31,284 nt of DNA from DASUBN01 sp036500225 (GTDB lineage: Bacteria > Pseudomonadota > Gammaproteobacteria > Natronospirales > REEB76): NCBI GenBank assembly GCA_036500225.1, contig DASYCJ010000105.1, forward strand, positions 1-31,284, given 5' to 3'. A program made the translations under genes and the position numbers. Below, piece by piece: positions 1 through 5,906 of this stretch. The notes under the pieces are model-generated. The model was not told the origin of the DNA, did no database searches, and saw only the letters and a program-made list of their open reading frames with translations. The stretch's first letter is position 1. Each line of letters opens with the position of its first letter.

Positions 1-1
1 G

Positions 2-373
2 CGCCTGGTGGACCTGCCGGGCTATGGCTATGCCAAGGTGCCTGAAGCGGAGCGCCTCAAGTGGGGCGAGATGGTGGAGAGCTACCTCGGGGACCGGGAG
101 AGTCTGGCGGGCCTGATGCTGGTCATGGACATCCGCCATCCTCTCACGGATTTCGACCGGCAGATGCTGGACTTCGCCGCTGAGCTGCAGATACCGGTGC
201 ACGTGCTGCTTTCGAAGGCTGACAAGCTCTCGCGGGGCGCGGCTGCCTCCACCCGACAACAAGTGCAGCGGGACCTGCGAGGCTGGGGCACGGCCCAGCT
301 CTTCTCGGCGCACTCGGGCCAGGGCGTGGAAGACGCGCAGAAGCAATTGGCGGGATGGCTGATGCCGACGTGA
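2..373 (+). CDS. engB: Ribosome biogenesis GTP-binding protein EngB/YihA (3' part)
   Basis: Only the C-terminal 123 residues are in the window; the reading frame is open at the left edge, so the start lies outside. The visible part begins in the G3 motif (DLPGYGYAKV), which is characteristic of the EngB/YsxC branch of the TrmE-Era-EngA-EngB-Septin GTPases. It then shows a G4-type element (LLSKADKLS, with Ser where Thr or Asn is usual) and a G5-type element (FSAHSGQG). The family binds GTP and assists late assembly of the large ribosomal subunit in the cytoplasm. The gene converges on polA, the same arrangement as yihA and polA in E. coli. The assignment is firm; the missing N-terminus prevents checking the P-loop. 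Confidence 0.93.
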   Translation, partial: RLVDLPGYGYAKVPEAERLKWGEMVESYLGDRESLAGLMLVMDIRHPLTDFDRQMLDFAAELQIPVHVLLSKADKLSRGAAASTRQQVQRDLRGWGTAQLFSAHSGQGVEDAQKQLAGWLMPT

Positions 374-388
374 ATGACGGCGGGTGAG

Positions 389-597
389 CAAAAAATAACC
401 CCGGCGCCAAAAGGGGAAAACGCCGGGGTTATGAAGTACTGCATCCGGCTTGGGGAGACCGGCTGCAGGTCCGCCCATGGGAGATGGGCGGAGCGAGCTC
501 CATTGCGGGGCTCAGGGATTAAGACTCTTGAGGGGCGGATTTCGTTCCGGCGGGAGGCCCAGAATTTTGTAACCCCTTGTAACAGCAAGGACGTTGG
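389..597 (-). ncRNA. Candidate C-rich-loop sRNA downstream of polA (Spot 42/ErsA/sX13 position)
   Basis: The gap between polA and engB has no convincing gene but is rich in structure when read on the minus strand. A perfect 9 bp stem (470-478 with 484-492) has the loop CTCCC. A second stem (441-448 with 459-466, one mismatch) has the loop TCTCCCCAAG. The terminator stem at 397-430 has a loop with TTTTCCCCTTTT. More CCCC runs lie at about 508-535. Known facts: Spot 42 (E. coli), ErsA (Pseudomonas) and sX13 (Xanthomonas) are sRNAs encoded just downstream of polA, and sX13 acts through C-rich loops on G-rich mRNA sites. I infer an sRNA of the same position and style. The 3' end near 389 is well supported. 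The 5' end is a guess from a TATCTT box at 604-609, and a shorter RNA of 120-160 nt is equally possible. Confidence 0.68.
390..430 (-). terminator. Rho-independent terminator of the sRNA/polA side
   Basis: A perfect 10 bp stem, AACCCCGGCG at 397-406 pairing with CGCCGGGGTT at 421-430, encloses a 14 nt loop. On the minus strand it is followed by TA and then six T (positions 395-390). The T tract exists only in that direction, so it ends leftward transcription from the polA/sRNA side, not engB. Its loop carries CCCC, as in the other hairpins of the candidate sRNA. Confidence 0.88.
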
Positions 598-603
598 GCA
601 ATA

Positions 604-628
604 AAGATACTAATCAACCGATTGATTA
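604..628 (-). promoter_or_regulatory. Palindrome next to a putative sRNA -10 element
   Basis: TAATCAA (611-617) and TTGATTA (622-628) form a perfect 7 bp inverted repeat with spacer CCGA. The block is AT-rich inside GC-rich surroundings. Immediately downstream on the minus strand is TATCTT (609-604), a possible -10 box. A -35 box is weak (TTAATT at about 633-628). The arrangement fits a regulator-controlled promoter for the small RNA, but this is inference. Confidence 0.4.
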
Positions 629-726
629 ATTAATAGCGCACAAGATATCCACAAGCAGATTTGCTCGCTATTTGCTCATCCCAAGAGAGTTCAAATCAGC
701 CTGCCTGACACGGGCATATGAAGACA

Positions 727-3495
727 CTAGTGGGCTTCCTGCCAATTACTTCCGGTACCCACATCGACGACTAAAGGCACTTTCAACTTCGCCGCCGCCG
801 ACATGAGCAGCGGCACTTCTTTCTCGACCACCGCGAGGGCGCCCTTCTCTACCTCGAACACCAGCTCGTCATGCACCTGCATGACCATGCGCGCCTTGAC
901 GCCGCTCTTGTCCAGCCAGCGCTGCACGTTGATCATGGCGCGCTTGATGATGTCGGCTGCGGTGCCCTGCATGGGCGCGTTGATGGCGGTGCGTTCCGCG
1001 TACTGGCGTAACTGCGAGTTCTTGGACTTGATCTCCGGCAGGTAAAGGCGCCGGCCGAACACCGTCTCCACGTAGCCCTGGTCGCGCGCCAGCAAGCGCG
1101 TCTCGTCCATGAAACGCTTCACGCCTGGGTAGCGGCTGAAGTACAGATCCACGTAGTCCTGGGCTTCGTCGCGGCCGATGCCGAGCTGCTTGGCAAGGCC
1201 GAAGGCGGACATGCCGTAGATGAGACCGAAGTTGATGGCCTTGGCAGCGCGGCGGCGGTCATCGCTCACCGCATCCGGTTTCAGTCCAAACACTTCCGCG
1301 GCGGTGGCGCGGTGGATGTCCATGCCCTGCTCGAAGGCCTTGAGCAGGCCGGCGTCGGCCGAGAGGTGCGCCATGATGCGCAGTTCGATCTGGGAGTAGT
1401 CCGCCGCCAGCAGCACGCCGCCCTTGGGCGCGATGAAGGCTTGACGGATGCGCCGGCCTTCTTCGGTACGCACCGGGATGTTCTGCAGGTTGGGATCCGT
1501 GGAGGAGAGCCGGCCGGTGGCGGCCACTGCTTGATGATAGGAAGTGTGCACGCGACCCGTGGCCGGGTTCACCTGCTCCGGCAGCCGGTCCGTGTAAGTG
1601 GATTTGAGCTTGGTGAGGCCGCGATATTCCAGGATCACCCGCGGCAGTTCGTGTTCGTCCGCGAGTTCCTCCAGCACGTCTTCTGCCGTGGAGGGCTGGC
1701 CGCTGGCGGTCTTGCGCACCACCGGTATGCCCATCTTCTCAAACAGGATGGCCTGCAGCTGCTTGGGCGAATCCAGGTTGAATGGGCCGCCGGCGAGGCT
1801 CTGGGCCTTGATCTGCAGCTCAGCGCATTTCTTGGTGATCTCGTCGCTCTGCTTCTTCAGCATGTCCATGTCGATGAGCACGCCCTCGTGCTCCATCTTG
1901 AGCAGCACCGGCACCAGCGGCATCTCAATCTCGTCGAAGACTTTCTTCAGGGCCGGTACCGAGCGCAGGCGGGGCCATAGTGCCTGGTGCAGACGCAGGG
2001 TCACGTCCGCGTCCTCCGCGGCGTAGCGGGTGGCCTCGTCCACGTGCACCTGGTCGAAGCCGATCTGCTTCGCACCCTTGCCGGCCACGTCTTCGTAGTG
2101 GATGGTCTTGTAGTCGAGGTATTTCTCGGCCAGGGAATCCATGTCATGGCGGCTGGCCACGCTGTCCAGTACGTAGGATTCCAACATGGAGTCGTAACGC
2201 ATGCCGGCGAGTGTGATGCCGTAATTCAGGAGCACGTGGGCGTCGTATTTGATGTGGTGTCCGAGCTTCAGCTTCTTCGGGTCTTCAAACAGCGGCTTCA
2301 GGCGCTTCAGCACCTGGTCACGGTCCAACTGCACGGGGGCATCCATATAACGGTGTGCCAGGGGGATGTAGACCGCCTCGCCGGACTTCACGGCGAAGGA
2401 CATGCCGACGATCTCGGCCTTCATGTACTCGAGGCTGGTGGTCTCGCTGTCGTAGGCGATGAGTTCCGCCGCTTCGAGTGTCTTCAGCCAGGCGTCGAAG
2501 CTCGCTTGGTCCAATATCGCCGTGTATTCGCCGGCCTTGGCAGGCACGGCAGGTTTCGCGGAGGCAGGCGTGGGTGCAGGCCCCGCCTTGGGTGCTGGTG
2601 CTGCATCATCCCCTTCATCCAGCTGCCGCCCCCAGGTCTTGAAGCCGAAGCGTGAGTACAGGGCCTTGAGCTTTGCTTTGTCCGGCGTGCGCATGGCCAG
2701 ATCGCGGGGACCCAGGGCCAAATCCACCGCGCAATGGATGGTAGCCAGGCGCTTGGAGAGGAAGGCGGATTCCTTGTGTTCAGCGAGCTTGGGGCCGAGG
2801 GTCTTGGCTCCGCGCACCTGCACCTGGGACACTTCAGCGATGCGCTCATATAAGGCTTCCAGCGTACCGAAGTGCGCCAAGAGCGGCGCCGCGGTCTTGG
2901 GTCCCACGCCCGGTACGCCCGGGATGTTGTCGGAGCTGTCGCCCACCAGCGCCAGATAGTCGATGATCTGTTCTGGCCAGACGTCGAACTTCTCCTTCAC
3001 GCCCTCGCGGTTCAAGCGCGTATCGCTCATGGTGTTGATGAGCGTCACCTGATCGCCATCCACGAGCTGCGCCATGTCCTTGTCGCCGGTCGATATCACG
3101 ACGCGCATGCCTTCTTCCATGCCGCGCTTGGCGAGGGTGCCAATCACGTCGTCCGCCTCCACGCCGTTCACGATCAGCATCGGGAAGCCGAGGGCTTCCA
3201 CCAGTTCGTTGAGGGGTTCCACTTGGGCGCGCAGGTCATCCGGCATGGGGTCGCGGGTGGCCTTGTACTCCTCGAAGATCTCGTCACGGAAGGTCTTGCC
3301 GCTGGCATCGAACACCACTGCCACGTGCTCGGGCGAGAAGTCCGTCATCAGCTTCTTCAACATGTTGGTCACGCCATAGATGGCGCCGGTGGGTTCACCG
3401 GAAGGGGAGGTGAGGGGCGGCAGGCCGAAGAAGGCGCGGTACAGATAGGACGAACCGTCCACCAACACCAACGGAGCTTTTTCTGACTTGCTCAT
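727..3495 (-). CDS. polA: DNA polymerase I
   Basis: This is a full-length 922-residue Pol I, close to the family's usual 900-930. The N-terminal 5'-3' exonuclease domain (about 1-295) shows VLVDGSSYLYRAF, GVEADDVIG, STGDKDMAQLV and GDSSDNIPGVPGVGPKTA. An Ala/Pro-rich linker (about 297-322) follows. The 3'-5' proofreading domain (about 323-510) keeps its acidic residues in YDSETTSL, KYDAHVLL and YAAEDADVTL, so proofreading should be active. The polymerase domain has motif A (ADYSQIELR), motif B (RRAAKAINFGLIYG) and motif C (QVHDELVFEV). Its role is removal of Okazaki primers, gap filling and repair synthesis. The ATG overlaps the stop of the upstream lipoprotein gene by 4 nt (ATGA), so translation is probably coupled. 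Confidence 0.98.
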   Translation of the reverse strand: MSKSEKAPLVLVDGSSYLYRAFFGLPPLTSPSGEPTGAIYGVTNMLKKLMTDFSPEHVAVVFDASGKTFRDEIFEEYKATRDPMPDDLRAQVEPLNELVEALGFPMLIVNGVEADDVIGTLAKRGMEEGMRVVISTGDKDMAQLVDGDQVTLINTMSDTRLNREGVKEKFDVWPEQIIDYLALVGDSSDNIPGVPGVGPKTAAPLLAHFGTLEALYERIAEVSQVQVRGAKTLGPKLAEHKESAFLSKRLATIHCAVDLALGPRDLAMRTPDKAKLKALYSRFGFKTWGRQLDEGDDAAPAPKAGPAPTPASAKPAVPAKAGEYTAILDQASFDAWLKTLEAAELIAYDSETTSLEYMKAEIVGMSFAVKSGEAVYIPLAHRYMDAPVQLDRDQVLKRLKPLFEDPKKLKLGHHIKYDAHVLLNYGITLAGMRYDSMLESYVLDSVASRHDMDSLAEKYLDYKTIHYEDVAGKGAKQIGFDQVHVDEATRYAAEDADVTLRLHQALWPRLRSVPALKKVFDEIEMPLVPVLLKMEHEGVLIDMDMLKKQSDEITKKCAELQIKAQSLAGGPFNLDSPKQLQAILFEKMGIPVVRKTASGQPSTAEDVLEELADEHELPRVILEYRGLTKLKSTYTDRLPEQVNPATGRVHTSYHQAVAATGRLSSTDPNLQNIPVRTEEGRRIRQAFIAPKGGVLLAADYSQIELRIMAHLSADAGLLKAFEQGMDIHRATAAEVFGLKPDAVSDDRRRAAKAINFGLIYGMSAFGLAKQLGIGRDEAQDYVDLYFSRYPGVKRFMDETRLLARDQGYVETVFGRRLYLPEIKSKNSQLRQYAERTAINAPMQGTAADIIKRAMINVQRWLDKSGVKARMVMQVHDELVFEVEKGALAVVEKEVPLLMSAAAKLKVPLVVDVGTGSNWQEAH

Positions 3496-3755
3496 GGATG
3501 GGTAGACGCGGCCGGTGCCGCATGGGTGCCGGCCGCCGGCAGTACGGTGGCACTGACGGGCACCGGCAGGGTCACGCCCTCCGGCAGGAATATCTTCGTG
3601 GGCGTGCCCACTTGGAAGGGCGCCTGTTCGGGGAATTCCACGTCCGGCATACGCAGGAACAACGGCCCCACCTGGCCGCAGCCGCTGAGGCAGAGCATCA
3701 GCAGCAGGGGCGGCAGAGCGAGGGCAGAGCGGCGGAGAGCGGGTGAGCGTGGCAT
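3492..3755 (-). CDS. lptM: LptM/YifL-like small outer-membrane lipoprotein
   Basis: This 87-residue protein has a signal peptide (MPRSPALRRSALALPPLLLM), a lipobox LSGC with Cys26 as the lipidation site, and directly after it the family motif C-G-x-x-G-P-L-F. That motif marks the LptM (YifL) lipoproteins, which help mature the LptD/LptE lipopolysaccharide translocon. The tail is longer and more Pro/Ala-rich than in E. coli and has no recognised domain. A longer reading frame reaches 4028, but I chose the ATG at 3755 because the signal peptide begins there. TATACT lies 6 nt before that ATG with no Shine-Dalgarno sequence, which suggests a leaderless mRNA. The stop overlaps the polA start (ATGA), so the two form an operon. 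The lipoprotein is certain; the LptM role is likely. Confidence 0.78.
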   Translation of the reverse strand: MPRSPALRRSALALPPLLLMLCLSGCGQVGPLFLRMPDVEFPEQAPFQVGTPTKIFLPEGVTLPVPVSATVLPAAGTHAAPAASTHP

Positions 3756-3761
3756 CCGGCC

Positions 3762-3767
3762 AGTATA
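3762..3767 (-). promoter_or_regulatory. -10 element giving a leaderless lptM-polA mRNA
   Basis: TATACT on the minus strand ends 6 nt before the ATG at 3755. Transcription from it would start at or next to the A of the ATG. There is no purine-rich ribosome binding site in between and no clear -35 box 16-18 nt upstream. Confidence 0.5.
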
Positions 3768-3837
3768 AACGTTGAGGTCATGGAGGCGCAGCGCCGCGGT
3801 GCTAGAGTGAAGCCTCCGGCCCTGCAAGGGTGATGAC

Positions 3838-4500
3838 ATGCATCTCGCGTTATGGGGTTTCTGCGCCGCCGTGGTGCTGGTGGGGCTCTTGGGTCTCACC
3901 TTGTTCTTCGGCGGCTTCATGCGCCTGTTCCGCGGGCGCTTCGGCAGCGGGGGACTGCGCATCCTCTTCGGCCTGGTGTTCATATTGGGTTTCGCGCTGG
4001 TGGCGGCGGTGGCGCTGGATCTGCGCACCTATCTGCGCCTCACCTATGAACAGCCGGTGGCGACCTTGAGTTTCGCGGCCATCGGTCCCCAGGACTTCCG
4101 CGCCACCCTCACGGATGGCGAAGGCCGGGTGCGCAATGCCGAGTTGCGGGGCGATGACTGGCAGCTGGATGCGCGGTTCCTGAAATGGAAAGGATACGCC
4201 ACGGTGTTGGGCCTGGATCCGGTGTACCGGCTGGAACGCCTTGAAGGCCGCTACCGGAACGCGGGGCAGGAGAGTCACGATTACCACAGCGTGGTGGATC
4301 TCTCCCAGGACATCGGCCTGGACTTCTGGGCCTTGGTGCAGCGCAACAGCGACTGGCTGCCCATGGCGGACAGCACCTACGGCAGCGCCACCTACCTGCC
4401 CATGGCCGATGGCGCCCAATACCAGGTCTCTCTTAGCCCCACGGGCCTCCTGGCCCGGCCCAGCAATGACGCAGCCAAGGCAGCTATGACCCATTGGTAG
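3838..4500 (+). CDS. Conserved-type inner-membrane protein of unknown function
   Basis: This 220-residue protein has two hydrophobic segments near the N-terminus (about 4-26 and 40-60), joined by a short Arg-rich loop (FMRLFRGRFGSGG). A soluble domain of about 155 residues follows (LTYEQPVATLSFAAIG to the C-terminus). The second helix should deliver that domain to the periplasm if both termini lie on the same side. I do not recognise a catalytic motif, and the soluble domain is rich in Trp, Tyr and acidic residues. The start is supported by AAGGG seven nucleotides before the ATG. It is divergent from lptM-polA (82 bp gap) and is not clearly in an operon with the next gene. Function unknown. 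Confidence 0.82.
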   Translation: MHLALWGFCAAVVLVGLLGLTLFFGGFMRLFRGRFGSGGLRILFGLVFILGFALVAAVALDLRTYLRLTYEQPVATLSFAAIGPQDFRATLTDGEGRVRNAELRGDDWQLDARFLKWKGYATVLGLDPVYRLERLEGRYRNAGQESHDYHSVVDLSQDIGLDFWALVQRNSDWLPMADSTYGSATYLPMADGAQYQVSLSPTGLLARPSNDAAKAAMTHW

Positions 4501-4505
4501 GACAC

Positions 4506-4534
4506 TTGAAACCTCCGATATTATGTTATATATA
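4506..4534 (+). promoter_or_regulatory. Sigma70-type promoter for the 4576 gene
   Basis: TTGAAA (4506-4511), a 17 nt spacer and TATATA (4529-4534), in an AT-rich block just after the preceding stop. The predicted start is near 4541, giving a leader of about 35 nt that includes the AGGGGGG ribosome binding site. Confidence 0.5.
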
Positions 4535-4575
4535 CTCAGGTACATATCCGGTTGAGGGACCGGACAGGGGGGTCC

Positions 4576-5082
4576 ATGGGTCAGATCAGGGGTTCCGAGA
4601 CGTCGGACATGCTGCCGAGCTACGTGCACGACATAGGCACGTCCACGTCGTTGTTCTGTCCTTACGGCGCCGGGGCTAAGACCGGCGACCGTCTCTATAT
4701 CTACGACGAGAAGACCGTGTTCGGCCGTCAGCAGCGTGAGCGGCTGGTGGAGGTGACCGGGGTCAAACCGTTCCGCTCCACCGGCCGGGTGGTGATGCTG
4801 GATTTGGTCATGATCTCGCCGGAAGAGACTGCGCGCATCGCCGAGAACAGCGAACTCTCGGTGGAGGCTTTGCTGGAGCACCGGCCGGGCAACCCGACCT
4901 ACGATGAGAAGCGTCAGCCCGTGGTGGTGTACTTCGAACCCTGCGACGAGGACGACACCACTGGTTCACACACGCGACCCGGTGCCGCTCTGAGTCTCGA
5001 CAGCCGTCCGCAGAACCAGCACGCCTCAGCCATGGAACGCGTATTCGGCAAGTTGTTCACCTGGAATAAGAAGCCCCACTAA
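4576..5082 (+). CDS. Hypothetical soluble protein
   Basis: The product is 168 residues with no signal peptide or membrane segment, so it is probably cytoplasmic. The N-terminal half has a Cys/Gly-containing stretch (TSLFCPYGAGAKTGDRL) followed by a region that looks like alternating beta strands (RLVEVTGVKP, GRVVMLDLVMI, QPVVVYFEP). The last 45 residues look disordered (Asp/Thr/Ser/Gln-rich) before a short basic end. I do not recognise a family. An upstream TTG at 4552 is in frame, but the ATG at 4576 is preferred because a G-rich ribosome binding site (AGGGGGG) lies just before it. The gene has its own promoter and is followed directly by an interspersed repeat. Confidence 0.68.
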   Translation: MGQIRGSETSDMLPSYVHDIGTSTSLFCPYGAGAKTGDRLYIYDEKTVFGRQQRERLVEVTGVKPFRSTGRVVMLDLVMISPEETARIAENSELSVEALLEHRPGNPTYDEKRQPVVVYFEPCDEDDTTGSHTRPGAALSLDSRPQNQHASAMERVFGKLFTWNKKPH

Positions 5083-5085
5083 CCT

Positions 5086-5220
5086 CAAAAGCTACTGCGC
5101 TCGCCGGGGCCTTGTTGTACCTCGGACTCGCAGTCGGTCATGCACATAAGAGTGCACTCCCTCCTGCGCGCCTAGTACGTCTAACCCCGCCTTCGCTTGC
5201 CACGCTTTTGAGATATCTTC
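5086..5220. repeat. Interspersed intergenic repeat, copy 1
   Basis: This 135 bp element is bounded by perfect 7 bp inverted ends, CAAAAGC (5086-5092) and GCTTTTG (5214-5220). It resembles the block at 13959-14084: both start AAAGCTACTGCGCTCG, both contain CATAAGAG near the middle, a CTCC-GCGCCT block, and both end CCTTCGCT-GC-ACGCTTT. It fills the gap between two convergent genes, from 3 bp after the 5082 stop to 17 bp before the thioesterase stop. It encodes no convincing protein. Confidence 0.75.
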
Positions 5221-5237
5221 TTTGATAGTCGAATCAC

Positions 5238-5675
5238 TCACTTCTTCATCATGGCGCGATCTAACACGGCCATGGTGATCCGCGATATGCAGACCAACTT
5301 GTCGCTGTTGTCGCTGATCTTGATCTCCCACACCTGAGTGCTGGCGCCGATGTGCAGCGGACGCGCGGTACCGCTGACTTCGCCTTCGCGCATGGAACGC
5401 ACGTGGTTGGCGTTGATCTCCAGACCCACACACAGGAACTTGTCCCGGTCCACCACCAGGTTGGCGCCGGTGCTGCCGAGCGTCTCAGCCAGTGATACCG
5501 AGGCGCCGCCGTGCAGGATGCCCGCCGGTTGTTTGGTGCGTTCGTCCACCGGCATGGTGGCTGAAAGGAAATCCTCTCCCACCTCCGTATAGCGGATACC
5601 CAAGTGGCTCACCAGCGTCTGCTGTTGATAGGAGTTGAGGTCATCCACGCTGAACGGTTTGAACCAGATGCTCAT
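5238..5675 (-). CDS. Hotdog-fold acyl-CoA thioesterase (YdiI/MenI type)
   Basis: This 145-residue single hotdog domain closely follows the E. coli YdiI (MenI) pattern: ATMPVDERTKQPAGILHGGAS, then SLAETLGS, GLEINANHVRS and the strand QVWEIKISD. The HGG turn and the Glu of the SLAE segment on the central helix are the usual catalytic elements for hydrolysing an acyl-CoA thioester. YdiI releases 1,4-dihydroxy-2-naphthoate from its CoA ester but also accepts aromatic and fatty acyl-CoAs. No other menaquinone gene is in view, so the physiological substrate is open. A purine-rich ribosome binding site (GGAGAG) precedes the ATG at 5675. It is convergent with the gene at 4576 and divergent from the TonB receptor. 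Confidence 0.9.
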   Translation of the reverse strand: MSIWFKPFSVDDLNSYQQQTLVSHLGIRYTEVGEDFLSATMPVDERTKQPAGILHGGASVSLAETLGSTGANLVVDRDKFLCVGLEINANHVRSMREGEVSGTARPLHIGASTQVWEIKISDNSDKLVCISRITMAVLDRAMMKK

Positions 5676-5863
5676 GTCGTCTCTCCATCACGTTGCGTCG
5701 CAAGCCTACACGACCGCACTTAGTTCGGCGCGGATGCCTTTGTAACGAACATAACTCAGATTTGACTTAATGCCCAAGATAAATCATCAAGGAAACCGCT
5801 GCATTTACAGGAACAAACGCCATAATCAAGCGGTTTTTCATGCAGGCCAACACATAAGGCCAT

Positions 5864-5884
5864 CGCTCCGTCACCGGCGGAGCG
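5864..5884 (+). promoter_or_regulatory. Leader hairpin before the TonB receptor
   Basis: CGCTCCG (5864-5870) pairs perfectly with CGGAGCG (5878-5884) across a 7 nt loop, 22 nt before the ATG and just upstream of the ribosome binding site AAGGGAG. It could affect translation or mRNA stability. The rest of the 231 bp gap (5676-5906) holds no gene and no promoter I would name with confidence. Confidence 0.35.
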
Positions 5885-5906
5885 GAGACAACAAGGGAGA
5901 ACTTCG

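Noticed and set aside
374..604. 76-codon + strand frame after engB
   Set aside because: It runs through the terminator and the hairpins of the sRNA candidate, has no ribosome binding site and no protein-like pattern.
645..653. ATATCCACA, an 8 of 9 match to a DnaA box
   Set aside because: A single imperfect copy with no cluster, AT-rich unwinding array or dnaA/dnaN neighbour; not an origin.
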